Assembly (NCBI RefSeq): GCF_900699765.1
Contig: NZ_CAADHO010000004.1
Coordinates: 463,806 to 527,805 of the forward strand
Length of the DNA stretch: 64,000 nucleotides
Reading direction: 5' to 3'
Source: Desulfoluna butyratoxydans
GTDB lineage: Bacteria; Desulfobacterota; Desulfobacteria; Desulfobacterales; Desulfolunaceae
Below are positions 16,003-24,239 of the stretch, in pieces. A program made the position numbers and the translations under genes. Each line of letters starts with the position of its first letter. Positions within the stretch are counted from its first letter, which is position 1. The notes below the pieces were generated by a model. It was not told the DNA's origin and did not search any database. It saw nothing but the letters and a program-made list of their open reading frames with translations.

Positions 16003-17667
16003 TTACTCCTTGTCCAGGGCGGGGAGTTCAAGTGTGGCGGTGGTGCCCCGGCCCGGCTGGGATTCGAAGGTCAGTTTGCCTTCATGGTTTCTGACAATGC
16101 CCGCCGAGACCGACAGCCCGAGGCCGGTGCCGCCCACCGACCGCTTGGTGGTGAAAAAGGGATCGGTGAGGTGGTCCAGATGCTCTGGGTCGATGCCCGA
16201 GCCCTCATCGGTCACCGACAAGGTGACGATGCCTTTGGCCGGGTCGCTGTCGGTTTTCAAGAGGATGGCGGATTCCGTGGATTCCAGGGCCTGGCAGGCA
16301 TTGAGTAGCAGGTTGATGACCACCTGTTCGATGCGCTGGGGGTTTGCCTGGATGGGAGGGATGCCTTCACGGAGTTCCATGCCCAGGTGCCGTGTGGCCT
16401 TCTCCACGGTGGGACGGACAAGCCTCAGGGCGTTGACGGCGATGGTGTTGAGGTTGGTCTCTTCCCTTTCATCATCGCTCTGCCTGGAGAAATCCCGGAG
16501 GTCCTCCACAATGGTTTTGATGTGACGGGCGGCGTCGTTGGTCTCGTCCAGGATCAGGGGGATCTCGTCTCGCATGCGGGAGTAGGGAAGGCCTGCCACC
16601 TTGAAATCGCCGTGTTCCCTGTAGTGCTGCTCCAGCACGGGGTGCATCTCCTTGAAGGCGGCCACCAGCAAAGGGATGTTGAGAAGGAGCAGGCCGTTGG
16701 GGTTGTTGAGTTCGTGGGCGATGCCCGAGACCAGAAAACCCAGGGAGGCCATCTTGTCGGCCTGGAGGAGCTGTTTCTGTCGGGTCTCCAGCTCCCGGGT
16801 GCGCAGGGCAACCTCCCGTTTGAGAGTCCGGGACCAGAGGATGTTGCCCACCACCACCAGAATCATGAAGGAGAAGAGCAGGCCGGCGGCGATGACAAGT
16901 TTCCGTGTGGGGATCCCCGGGGAGAGGACACCGAGCCAGCGGTTGTGGATCTCCCGGAGGCGGCCGGTTTTTTTTAAGATGGCAAGGCCCTCGCTGATCT
17001 GTGCCATCAGCTCTGTGTTGTCCTTTAAAGTCGCGTAGCAGTAGAGCTGAACCGCCACCGGGTTTCCGCGTTTGCGGATGTTGGAGAGCTTGTGTTCCCG
17101 GATGTAATAGAGCCCGGGCAGGTTGGCCACGATGGCGTAGTCGTAGGTGCCGGACGCCACCATGCGCAGGGCGTCGGTCTGGTAGGGGACGGGCACCGGG
17201 GTGATGGACAGGGGGCTTTGCCTTAAGGTCTCGTGCATGATTCCGTCGTGCTGCACAAGGACCTCTTTGCCCGTAAGGTGGGAGAGGCTGCCCACGCCTA
17301 AGGTCTCTTCCCGGGTAAAGATGGAGTGGTGGATCAGGGTGTAGGCCTGGGAAAACTCATACCGGCGTGCCCGCTCGTCGGAGTAGGAGATGCCCTGCAT
17401 CACATCCACCTCTCCTTTTTTAAAGGCCTCCATGATCTCTTCCCAGGGCCCCAAGCGAATCTCGATCTCCATGCCCATGACCTCGGCAAGGGCCCGGGTC
17501 AGCTCCACGGTAAAGCCCGTGGGGTTCCCGTCCTGATCCAGGAACTCGTAGGGTGGGTACTGGGCGTCTCCCCCGAAGACGATGCGCTCCGGGGGGGCTG
17601 CCTGGGCCGGGGCTCCGGCCAGGAGCAGGGCAAGACACGCCATGAGAAAGAGACCGCGCCGAATCAT
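16003..17667 (-). CDS. sensor histidine kinase with periplasmic solute-binding domain
   Basis: 554 residues. Signal peptide (MIRRGLFLMACLALLLAG), then a SBP_bac_3-type amino-acid-binding domain at about 25-240 (VFGGDAQYPPYEFLDQDG), one transmembrane helix near 255-275, a HisKA domain with H318 (GIAHELNNPNG), and a HATPase_c domain ending in GTGLGLSVSAGIV. It binds a small solute outside and phosphorylates the downstream regulator. The binding domain is of the kind that sees amino acids or carboxylates, which suits control of the symporter. Its ATG overlaps the mtaB stop by one base. Confidence 0.88.
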   Translation of the reverse strand: MIRRGLFLMACLALLLAGAPAQAAPPERIVFGGDAQYPPYEFLDQDGNPTGFTVELTRALAEVMGMEIEIRLGPWEEIMEAFKKGEVDVMQGISYSDERARRYEFSQAYTLIHHSIFTREETLGVGSLSHLTGKEVLVQHDGIMHETLRQSPLSITPVPVPYQTDALRMVASGTYDYAIVANLPGLYYIREHKLSNIRKRGNPVAVQLYCYATLKDNTELMAQISEGLAILKKTGRLREIHNRWLGVLSPGIPTRKLVIAAGLLFSFMILVVVGNILWSRTLKREVALRTRELETRQKQLLQADKMASLGFLVSGIAHELNNPNGLLLLNIPLLVAAFKEMHPVLEQHYREHGDFKVAGLPYSRMRDEIPLILDETNDAARHIKTIVEDLRDFSRQSDDEREETNLNTIAVNALRLVRPTVEKATRHLGMELREGIPPIQANPQRIEQVVINLLLNACQALESTESAILLKTDSDPAKGIVTLSVTDEGSGIDPEHLDHLTDPFFTTKRSVGGTGLGLSVSAGIVRNHEGKLTFESQPGRGTTATLELPALDKE

Positions 17668-18986
17668 CAGCTCTCCTCTCGTCTCCCCGTGAGGTGACCG
17701 TCGGGGGTGACGGAGTCCAGGATCACCGGCACCAGCTGGTTCATGAGGCTGTCGTCTCCTTCAAACTGCACCGGGATGTAGTTTGAGGTCACCCCTTTGA
17801 GAAGACCCGTGTGATGATCACGTTCCCGCTCCACAAGGACCTCGGCGCGGGTTCCCACCGCCGCGTCCATGAACCGTTTTTTTGCGGTCTGGCCGATGGC
17901 GCGCACCCGTGCGGTGCGGTGCTTCATGGTCTCCTTGTCGAGGCGTCCGTCAAAGGTGGCCGCAGGGGTCTTTGCCCGCGGGGAGAAGGGAAAGACGTGG
18001 AGATAGGCCAGGGGCAGGGACTCCAGGAACGCGCAGGTGTTCTCGAACTGCTCTTCGGTTTCACCGGGAAAGCCGATGATGACGTCCGCCCCGATGGCTG
18101 CCGACGGAGAGAGGGCATGGATCCGGGTTACCAGCTCGCGGAAGCGTTCGGTGGTGTAAGGGCGCTTCATGCGGGAGAGCACGGTGTCGTCCCCGCTTTG
18201 AAGGGGAATGTGGACGTGGTCGCAATAGAAGGGGGACCCGGTGATGATGTCGATGACCTCGTCGGTGATCTCCATGGGCTCCATAGAGCTCAGGCGGACC
18301 CGCTTCACCGCTTTTTCCTCTGCCAGGCGCTTGAGCAGGGCGGAAAAGCTGGTGGGCGGGGTGAGGTCCTGTCCGTAGCAGCCGATGTGGATGCCGGTGA
18401 GCACCACCTCCTGGTACCCGCGAGCCCCAAGGGACGCCAGCCGGGAAACGGCCTCGGCCATGGGCATGCTGCGGGAGCGGCCCCGGGTGTGGGGCACGAT
18501 GCAGTAGGAGCAGAAAGCGTTGCAGCCGTCCTGGACCTTCAGCAAGGGGCGGGTGCGGGTGCCCAGGGCGTCCACATCAATGCCCTTGAACTCGGTTTCT
18601 CGGCAGCTCTTGTTCCGGTCCTCGGAGAAGTGGGCCTCTCCTTTTTCATAGAGCGCGATGATCAGCTCGGGGAGCTTGTGTTTTTCCGTGTGGCTGATGA
18701 CGGCATCCACGCCGTCGATCTTTTCGATCTCTTCGGCTTCGGTCTGGGCGTAGCATCCGGTGACCACCATCTTGGCGGAGGGGTTTTTTCTGATGGTCTG
18801 GCGGATGTGGTTCCGCGACTCCACCGAAGCCTTGCCGGTGACGGTGCAGGTGTTGATGATGCAGACGTCTGCGGCTGCGGGCTGTTGGGTTTCCTGCCAG
18901 CCCCGGGAGCTAAGGGCCATGCCCACGGCGTCGGATTCAAACCGGTTCACCTTGCAGCCCAGGGTGTTGATGAAATAGCGTGGCAT
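17667..18986 (-). CDS. mtaB: tRNA t6A37 methylthiotransferase MtaB
   Basis: About 439 residues. Radical SAM methylthiotransferase that turns t6A37 of ANN-decoding tRNAs into ms2t6A. Start ATG 18986 gives the standard N-terminus MPRYFINTLGCKVNRFES; the upstream in-frame extension has no family similarity. Domains: UPF0004 with cysteines in TLGCKVN, INTCTVTG and VTGCYAQ (second [4Fe-4S]); radical SAM motif CNAFCSYCIVP (first [4Fe-4S]); C-terminal TRAM. It lies 154 bases downstream of mnmA and runs into the kinase gene. Confidence 0.92.
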   Translation of the reverse strand: MPRYFINTLGCKVNRFESDAVGMALSSRGWQETQQPAAADVCIINTCTVTGKASVESRNHIRQTIRKNPSAKMVVTGCYAQTEAEEIEKIDGVDAVISHTEKHKLPELIIALYEKGEAHFSEDRNKSCRETEFKGIDVDALGTRTRPLLKVQDGCNAFCSYCIVPHTRGRSRSMPMAEAVSRLASLGARGYQEVVLTGIHIGCYGQDLTPPTSFSALLKRLAEEKAVKRVRLSSMEPMEITDEVIDIITGSPFYCDHVHIPLQSGDDTVLSRMKRPYTTERFRELVTRIHALSPSAAIGADVIIGFPGETEEQFENTCAFLESLPLAYLHVFPFSPRAKTPAATFDGRLDKETMKHRTARVRAIGQTAKKRFMDAAVGTRAEVLVERERDHHTGLLKGVTSNYIPVQFEGDDSLMNQLVPVILDSVTPDGHLTGRREES

Positions 18987-19140
18987 AATATCGACCTGTG
19001 ATGGTCGCCATGGAGCCCATGGCGATGTGGTTTGGGTGTACATAAAACGCACGTGATCCCGTGCCGTGTCTTTCGCCTTGGAAAGGGCGCAGGGCATCAC
19101 GTGATCAAGGCATGGGGAAGGCGGTGAGGCCCTTTGGACC

Positions 19141-20244
19141 CTATCGGGTAATCCAGCCGCCGCCGAGGACCTCGTCCCCTGCGTAGAACACGGCCCCCTG
19201 GCCCGGGGTGACCGCAGATTGCGGGGCATCGAACATAACGGTGGCACCTTCCCGGCTCGGATCCAGCTCAATGCGGCAGGGGCTTCCCCTGTGGCTGTAG
19301 CGGATCTTGCAGGTGGCCTCAAAGGAGTCTTCGGTGGGGGGGCGGACCCAGTTGAGTCGGGTCACTGTGCAGGCCTCGGACAAGAGATCCTCTTTTTTGC
19401 CCACCACCAGGCGGTTTGCCTCGGGCTCCAGGGCCAGGACGTAGTAGGGGTAAGGGCCCGGGCAGTTGATGCCCCGGCGCTGCCCCACGGTAAACCCGTG
19501 GAGGCCCAGGTGCCGTCCGACCTCGGTGCCGTCCGGGGTCACGATGGGGCCCGGCTCCATGGCAAAGCCGGGGCGGGACTGGAGAAAGGCTTTGTAATCG
19601 CCGTCCTGGATAAAGCAGATGTCCTGGCTCTCTCCCTTGGCAAAGGAGGTGAGTCCTTCCCGGGCGGCCTCTTTCTTGATCTCTTCCTTGCGCAGGCCTC
19701 CCAAGGGAAACACGGCCTTTGCGAGGCGCTCCGGCGGTACCATGGCGAGGAAATAGGACTGGTCCTTGAAAGGGTCTTCGCCTTTTAAAATGTGAAGGCC
19801 GCCATTCTCGTCGGTGCGGGTGCGGACATAATGCCCTGTGGCAAGGTCCCGGGCGCCTAAAGATTCGGCCACGTCCAGAAGGTAACCGAATTTGACCGTG
19901 GGGTTGCAGAGAAGGCAGGGGTTGGGGGTGAGCCCGTCCCGGTACGCCTTTTCAAAGTGGGAGACCACCTCTGCCTCGAACCGATCTCTGATGTCGATGA
20001 TGTGGATGGGGATGTCGAGCTGCTCCGCCACATGGTTCATGGCGGGAATAGCCACCCGGCAGCTTTCCGAATGAAGGGTCAGCCGCGGGGACGGGCTTAC
20101 GGCCTGGTGCGCCGCCCTTACGGGCTCGTAGCCGGTGATAAAATGGATGCCGACCACCTTGTGGCCTGCCTTTTTAAGAAGCCAGGCCGCATACAGGGAG
20201 TCGATGCCCCCGCTTACTGCGACGGCTGTGGTGTGGCTGTTCAT
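19141..20244 (-). CDS. mnmA: tRNA-specific 2-thiouridylase MnmA (C-X2-C variant)
   Basis: 367 residues. ATP pyrophosphatase that thiolates U34 of Lys, Glu and Gln tRNAs. PP-loop SGGIDS near the N-terminus, GESQDICFIQDGDY with the second catalytic Cys (C209), and a C-terminal beta-barrel. The first active-site motif reads NPCLLCN (C110, C113), whereas the E. coli-type enzyme has NPD-X2-CN. Three cysteines are thus placed to hold an iron-sulfur cluster, as proposed for some thiolases. The gene overlaps the NIL-ferredoxin gene by one base, which supports an Fe-S-linked sulfur transfer. Confidence 0.92.
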   Translation of the reverse strand: MNSHTTAVAVSGGIDSLYAAWLLKKAGHKVVGIHFITGYEPVRAAHQAVSPSPRLTLHSESCRVAIPAMNHVAEQLDIPIHIIDIRDRFEAEVVSHFEKAYRDGLTPNPCLLCNPTVKFGYLLDVAESLGARDLATGHYVRTRTDENGGLHILKGEDPFKDQSYFLAMVPPERLAKAVFPLGGLRKEEIKKEAAREGLTSFAKGESQDICFIQDGDYKAFLQSRPGFAMEPGPIVTPDGTEVGRHLGLHGFTVGQRRGINCPGPYPYYVLALEPEANRLVVGKKEDLLSEACTVTRLNWVRPPTEDSFEATCKIRYSHRGSPCRIELDPSREGATVMFDAPQSAVTPGQGAVFYAGDEVLGGGWITR

Positions 20245-20669
20245 CAGAAGAAATTCTTGTCCTTGGGATTGGCCTTCATGGCGTGGGACGGGCAGGTGGG
20301 AACACAGAGTTCACAGGCGCTGCATTTTTCAAGGTCGAAGATCACCTCCATGGAGGGACGTTCGATGGCCAGTGCCCCGGTGGGACAGACGGCGGTGCAG
20401 GCCCCGCAGTGGGTGCATCGCGCCTCGTCGCGGGTCACTTCCTGATCCGAGCGGCTCACCTTGATGCCCTTGCTTTTCAGGTATTCCAATCCGTTTTTGA
20501 AGTTTTCCCGGGTGCCCTTCAGCTCAAGAACCATGATCCCTTCCCGACGGGGGAAGATGTTGGCATGCAGGATGGCAAAGGTCAGTTCATAGTCTCTGGC
20601 AAGGTAACAGACCACCGGCTCGGGGGAGGCCTCCTTGGGGAACTTAAGAATCAGTATTTTTGATTGCAC
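20244..20669 (-). CDS. NIL domain-containing 2x[4Fe-4S] ferredoxin
   Basis: About 141 residues. The N-terminal 75 residues form a NIL (ACT-like) domain; the C-terminus has two ferredoxin motifs, CTHCGACTAVCPTGA and CSACELCVPTCPSHA. Related NIL-ferredoxins act in sulfide incorporation in methanogens (homocysteine formation), and such proteins are thought to supply sulfur or electrons to thiolation enzymes. GTG 20669, with GGAGA just upstream, is preferred to the GTG at 20711. First gene of a likely NIL-Fd, mnmA, mtaB operon; it probably assists MnmA. Confidence 0.82.
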   Translation of the reverse strand: MQSKILILKFPKEASPEPVVCYLARDYELTFAILHANIFPRREGIMVLELKGTRENFKNGLEYLKSKGIKVSRSDQEVTRDEARCTHCGACTAVCPTGALAIERPSMEVIFDLEKCSACELCVPTCPSHAMKANPKDKNFF

Positions 20670-20832
20670 GGGTCGGGTCTCCGAGGTTGTTGCTCTGGTA
20701 AAAAAGTTCACCGGCGAATCGAGTTCGGTTCACACCGGCTCATGGGGACACGACAATTCCTGCAGGCGACCTGGGCGTCAGGCCCTTGGGATGCCCAGGG
20801 TAAGGGGTCGGTCCCTGATTGTAAAGCTCTCT

Positions 20833-20861
20833 ATCGTACCGGGTCTGGTGGGGGGTGTCAA
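20833..20861 (-). promoter_or_regulatory. sigma-70 promoter of the NIL-ferredoxin, mnmA, mtaB operon
   Basis: On the minus strand, consensus TTGACA (20856-20861) and TACGAT (20833-20838) with a 17-base spacer, about 160 bases before the first gene. Confidence 0.6.
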
Positions 20862-20997
20862 TATCGCCACGGTTTCCCTGTCTCGGCTCAATGTTCATAT
20901 GGCCATCTGCATGTTGATTTTTGTGCTCATTGTTTTTACAGGGAAACAACCTCTGATATTTATAGGGTAAATATCGGCCATGGGGGTGTGAAAAGTG

Positions 20998-21026
20998 TTT
21001 ACAAGCACAGGCCCCTTGGGTTTAAT
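20998..21026 (+). promoter_or_regulatory. sigma-70 promoter of the AtoS/AtoC-like operon
   Basis: TTTACA (20998-21003) and TTTAAT (21021-21026) with a 17-base spacer, 85 bases before the kinase start. Confidence 0.55.
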
Positions 21027-21111
21027 AGAAACGAGGTGCCGTTTTTGACCGCGGCTCCAGGCTGAAGCGTCCCAACCGGCAACCCCCCATCATCCCAACG
21101 GCTGTGTTTGC

Positions 21112-22605
21112 ATGAGACGTATACCCATCCGGATTTTCATCTTTCTTTTTGTCTCCATTATCATTGCGATCTCTTCCATCGGCACCGGGTTTGTCCTGAT
21201 GCGTGAGGCAGAGTACTCCCTGCTTCAGGAAAAGCAGCGCAAGCTCTTTGCCCTGACGCGCATGCTGGACGCCAGCCTGGCCGGATCCTTCGAATCCATC
21301 CTTGAGGCCGATGGCCTGACCAAGGTTTCCCGGGCCGCCCGCATCGGTGCGTTGAACCGACGGCTCAGGGAGATCACGGATCGGGTGGCCCTGTCCGAGC
21401 CCGGCGTGGGGGTGGGGTACTACTCGCGGGACCTGGACGCCATCATCACCTATGGTCCCAGCAAAACCCTGGGGCACAAAGTGGGGCAGAGCATCAGTGC
21501 GGATCACAAGGGGCGGTTCGTCATGGCCACGGGCATGGCACGGGTACAGACAGCCGCCCTGGTCCGCGGTGAGATCATGAACTGCATGCTCCCCATCAAC
21601 AGGGACGGTGAGATCATCGGCTACATCTGGGCCAACGAGCTCATGGACGACATCAACGACCAGATCCGCAAGATGCTCTATCGTTTTTATGTGGCCATTG
21701 CCGCCGGTATCATTTTTTCCTTTGCCGGCACGGGCTTCATCGCCCATGCCGTGGGGCTGAGGATCCGGGAGATCAAGCGGGGCATAAAGACCATTGAAAC
21801 CGATGTGACTCACCGCATCGCCCCCATGGGCGGGGAGCTGGGGGAGGTGGCCGTCTCGGTCAACGAGTTTGCCGAGGTGCTGGAGTCCAGGCGGCGCCTG
21901 GAAGAGCAGATGCAGAGAACCGACCGGCTGGCAGCCCTGGGAGAGATTGCAGCAGGTGTGGCCCACGAGATCCGAAACCCCATGACCTCCATCAAAGGGT
22001 TTGTCCAGCTCATCGAAACCGGGCTGGAGCCGGATGACACCAGGCGCAAATACACGGGCATTGTCACGGCGGAGGTGGATCGCCTCAACAAGATGGTCCG
22101 GGAGCTTCTCTACTATGCCCGCCCGTCCGAATCCCTGAAGCTTGCCGTGGACATCAACGGCATCCTGGCCGATACCCTGCTTCTGGTGAACCTCAACGCC
22201 AGCCGACAGGATGTGCAGATAGAAACCGTTTACGGAGAGGGGCTGCCGCAGGTGGTGGTGGACCAGGAGCAGATGAAGCAGGTCTTTCTCAATATTTTGA
22301 TCAACGCGGTGCAGGCGGTGGAAACCCGGGGCCATGTCCGTGTGGAGAGCATGGCCGTTGACCGGGGGGTCGCCGTGGTGGTGGAAGACGACGGAAAGGG
22401 CATCGAGCCCTCACAGGTCCCGCGGCTGTTCGACCCCTTTTTTACGACACGGAGTAACGGCACTGGCCTGGGTCTTGCAGTCGTTCAGAAGATTGTGGAC
22501 CTTCATCACGGGGTGGTGGAGGTGGAGAGCCGACCGGGAAACGGGACCCGGTTTACGGTGGTGTTGCCGGTGACGACCAGAGGGGAGGCCCATGGGAACG
22601 GATAA
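21112..22605 (+). CDS. membrane sensor histidine kinase, AtoS-like
   Basis: 497 residues. First transmembrane helix at 7-27, a periplasmic sensor of about 150 residues, second helix near 185-207, HAMP about 210-265, HisKA with H285 (GVAHEIRNPMTSIKGF), and a HATPase_c domain with FFTTRSNGTGLGLAVVQKIV. The HisKA motif and layout are those of NtrB/AtoS kinases. It overlaps the sigma-54 activator gene by 14 bases and lies directly upstream of atoE-D-A, so short-chain fatty acid or acetoacetate sensing is the likely role. The ligand is not shown by sequence. Confidence 0.87.
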   Translation: MRRIPIRIFIFLFVSIIIAISSIGTGFVLMREAEYSLLQEKQRKLFALTRMLDASLAGSFESILEADGLTKVSRAARIGALNRRLREITDRVALSEPGVGVGYYSRDLDAIITYGPSKTLGHKVGQSISADHKGRFVMATGMARVQTAALVRGEIMNCMLPINRDGEIIGYIWANELMDDINDQIRKMLYRFYVAIAAGIIFSFAGTGFIAHAVGLRIREIKRGIKTIETDVTHRIAPMGGELGEVAVSVNEFAEVLESRRRLEEQMQRTDRLAALGEIAAGVAHEIRNPMTSIKGFVQLIETGLEPDDTRRKYTGIVTAEVDRLNKMVRELLYYARPSESLKLAVDINGILADTLLLVNLNASRQDVQIETVYGEGLPQVVVDQEQMKQVFLNILINAVQAVETRGHVRVESMAVDRGVAVVVEDDGKGIEPSQVPRLFDPFFTTRSNGTGLGLAVVQKIVDLHHGVVEVESRPGNGTRFTVVLPVTTRGEAHGNG

Positions 22606-23971
22606 GAAACGCGTGCTGGTGGTGGATGATGAGGCCCATGTCCGGATTCTCCTGTGCGAGGTCCTTAAAATGGAGGGGTTTGCCTGTGTGGATGCGGTCA
22701 ATGGCAAGGATGCCCTGGCGCGCATGGAGTCGGAGTCGGTGGATCTTGTGCTCATGGACATCCGCATGCCGGAGATGGACGGCATGGAGGCCTTTCGGGT
22801 GATGCGGGACTCCTGGCCCGAGGTGCCGGTGATCATGACCACGGCCTTTGCCGGGGTGGACACCGCCGTGGAGGCCATGAAGCTGGGGGCGTACAACTAC
22901 ATCTCCAAGCCCTTCAACAACGAGGAGATCATCCTCAACGTCCGGCGCGCCCTGGAGATCCAGAGCCTGACCCGTGAGGTGGAAGACCTGAGGCGGGTGG
23001 TGAGGACCCGGTACTCCATCAACAACATCATCGGCACATCGACCGGTATGCAGGAGGTGTTTAAAAACATCGGCCGGGTGGCTCCCACCAACTCCACGGT
23101 GCTCATCCAGGGCGAGAGCGGTACGGGTAAGGAGCTGGTGGCACGGGCCATTCACTACAACAGCCGTCGGAGCCAGGGGCCCCTGGTCAACCTCAACTGC
23201 GCCGCCATCCCCGAAGGGCTCCTTGAGAGCGAGCTCTTCGGCCATGAAAAGGGCGCCTTCACAGGGGCGGTGGGACCCCATCCCGGCAAATTCGAACTGG
23301 CGGCGGGCGGGACCATTTTTCTTGATGAAATCAGTGAGATGAGTCCGAACCTTCAGGCAAAGCTTTTACGTGTTCTCCAGGACCGGACCTTTCAGCGCGT
23401 GGGGGGAACCCGGACCCTTGACGCCGATGTCCGCGTGATCGCAGCCTCCAACAAGGACCTTGCCGAGGCCATCCGCCAGGGGAGCTTCCGGGAAGACCTC
23501 TACTACCGCCTCAACGTGGTTCTGCTGGATATCCCGCCGCTGCGGGATCGGCGGGAAGACATCCCCCTTCTTGTGGATCATTTCATTGCCCGGTCCAACA
23601 AGGAGACGGGGAAACAGGTCCAGCAGATCTCCCACGGGGCCCTGGACCAGCTCATGGCCTATCCCTGGCCCGGGAACGTGCGTGAGCTCGAAAATGCCGT
23701 GGAGCGGGCCGTGGTCATGGGGCAGGGTGGGGTGATCATGGCCGAAGACCTGCCTGTCTCGCTCCGGGGCGGAGCCCCCGGCACGGCAGGGCCCGGGCTG
23801 CCGGGGCAGGGAAGCTCCCTGAAGGAGAAGATGGACGCCGTGGAGGCGGACATCCTGCAACGCGCCCTGGACGACACCGGCTGGAACCGGGTAAAAACAG
23901 CCGATATGCTGAAAATGAGCCGCAAGGCATTGATTTATAAAATTGATAAGTACGGATTGACACAACACTGA
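22592..23971 (+). CDS. sigma-54-dependent response regulator, AtoC-like
   Basis: 459 residues. Receiver with Asp56 (LVLMDIRMPEMDG), AAA+ domain with GESGTGKELVARAIHYNSRR, GAFTGA and FLDEISEM, and a C-terminal Fis-type HTH (WNRVKTADMLKMSRKALIYK). It should bind an upstream site and drive the sigma-54 promoter that follows at 24135-24152. Strongly similar in plan to AtoC/ZraR. Start ATG 22592 lies inside the kinase gene. Confidence 0.9.
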   Translation: MGTDKKRVLVVDDEAHVRILLCEVLKMEGFACVDAVNGKDALARMESESVDLVLMDIRMPEMDGMEAFRVMRDSWPEVPVIMTTAFAGVDTAVEAMKLGAYNYISKPFNNEEIILNVRRALEIQSLTREVEDLRRVVRTRYSINNIIGTSTGMQEVFKNIGRVAPTNSTVLIQGESGTGKELVARAIHYNSRRSQGPLVNLNCAAIPEGLLESELFGHEKGAFTGAVGPHPGKFELAAGGTIFLDEISEMSPNLQAKLLRVLQDRTFQRVGGTRTLDADVRVIAASNKDLAEAIRQGSFREDLYYRLNVVLLDIPPLRDRREDIPLLVDHFIARSNKETGKQVQQISHGALDQLMAYPWPGNVRELENAVERAVVMGQGGVIMAEDLPVSLRGGAPGTAGPGLPGQGSSLKEKMDAVEADILQRALDDTGWNRVKTADMLKMSRKALIYKIDKYGLTQH

Positions 23972-24005
23972 CGGTTCATCTCTTTTCGATCTCCTCTGCT
24001 TGACA

Positions 24006-24030
24006 GGGCTGTGTAAACCTTACACAGCCC
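24006..24030 (+). promoter_or_regulatory. palindromic upstream activator site for atoE-D-A
   Basis: Perfect inverted repeat: GGGCTGTGTAA (24006-24016) and TTACACAGCCC (24020-24030) around ACC. No T-run follows, so it is not a good terminator. It lies about 105 bases upstream of the -24 element, the usual distance for a sigma-54 enhancer. A related half-site, TTTGCACACC, follows at 24041-24050. Confidence 0.6.
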
Positions 24031-24134
24031 TCTCCCGAAGTTTGCACACCTTATCCATCTATCCTCCTGATCAGACACCTGGGCTATGCCTGTATCCTTT
24101 ATTAAACAGGGCTGTTGTGGCTGAAGTCCACGGC

Positions 24135-24152
24135 TTGGCATGCATGGTGCTA
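24135..24152 (+). promoter_or_regulatory. sigma-54 (-24/-12) promoter of atoE-atoD-atoA
   Basis: TTGGCA at 24135-24140, with GG (24137-24138) and GC (24149-24150) exactly 10 bases apart. The -12 half (GTGCT) is one base off TTGCT. The atoE start is about 90 bases downstream. Confidence 0.7.
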
Positions 24153-24239
24153 ACCCTGTGGCAAGAGTTGGGTTTAACCGTGGGTGCGGCACCGTCACAA
24201 GGGTGTTTCGGGCCGCATCACAACAAGGGAGGAATCACC

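Larger units (their letters stand above)
20670..21111. other. divergent promoter region
   Basis: 440 bases between the minus-strand tRNA modification operon and the plus-strand kinase gene. Holds one promoter for each direction (20833-20861 minus, 20998-21026 plus). No gene seen. Confidence 0.55.

Noticed and set aside
18987..19322. N-terminal extension of mtaB by 112 residues
   Set aside because: The extension overlaps the mnmA end and has no similarity to methylthiotransferases; the standard N-terminus begins at 18986.
24000..24239. N-terminal extension of atoE
   Set aside because: It would cover the activator palindrome and the sigma-54 promoter, and a good ribosome site marks ATG 24240.
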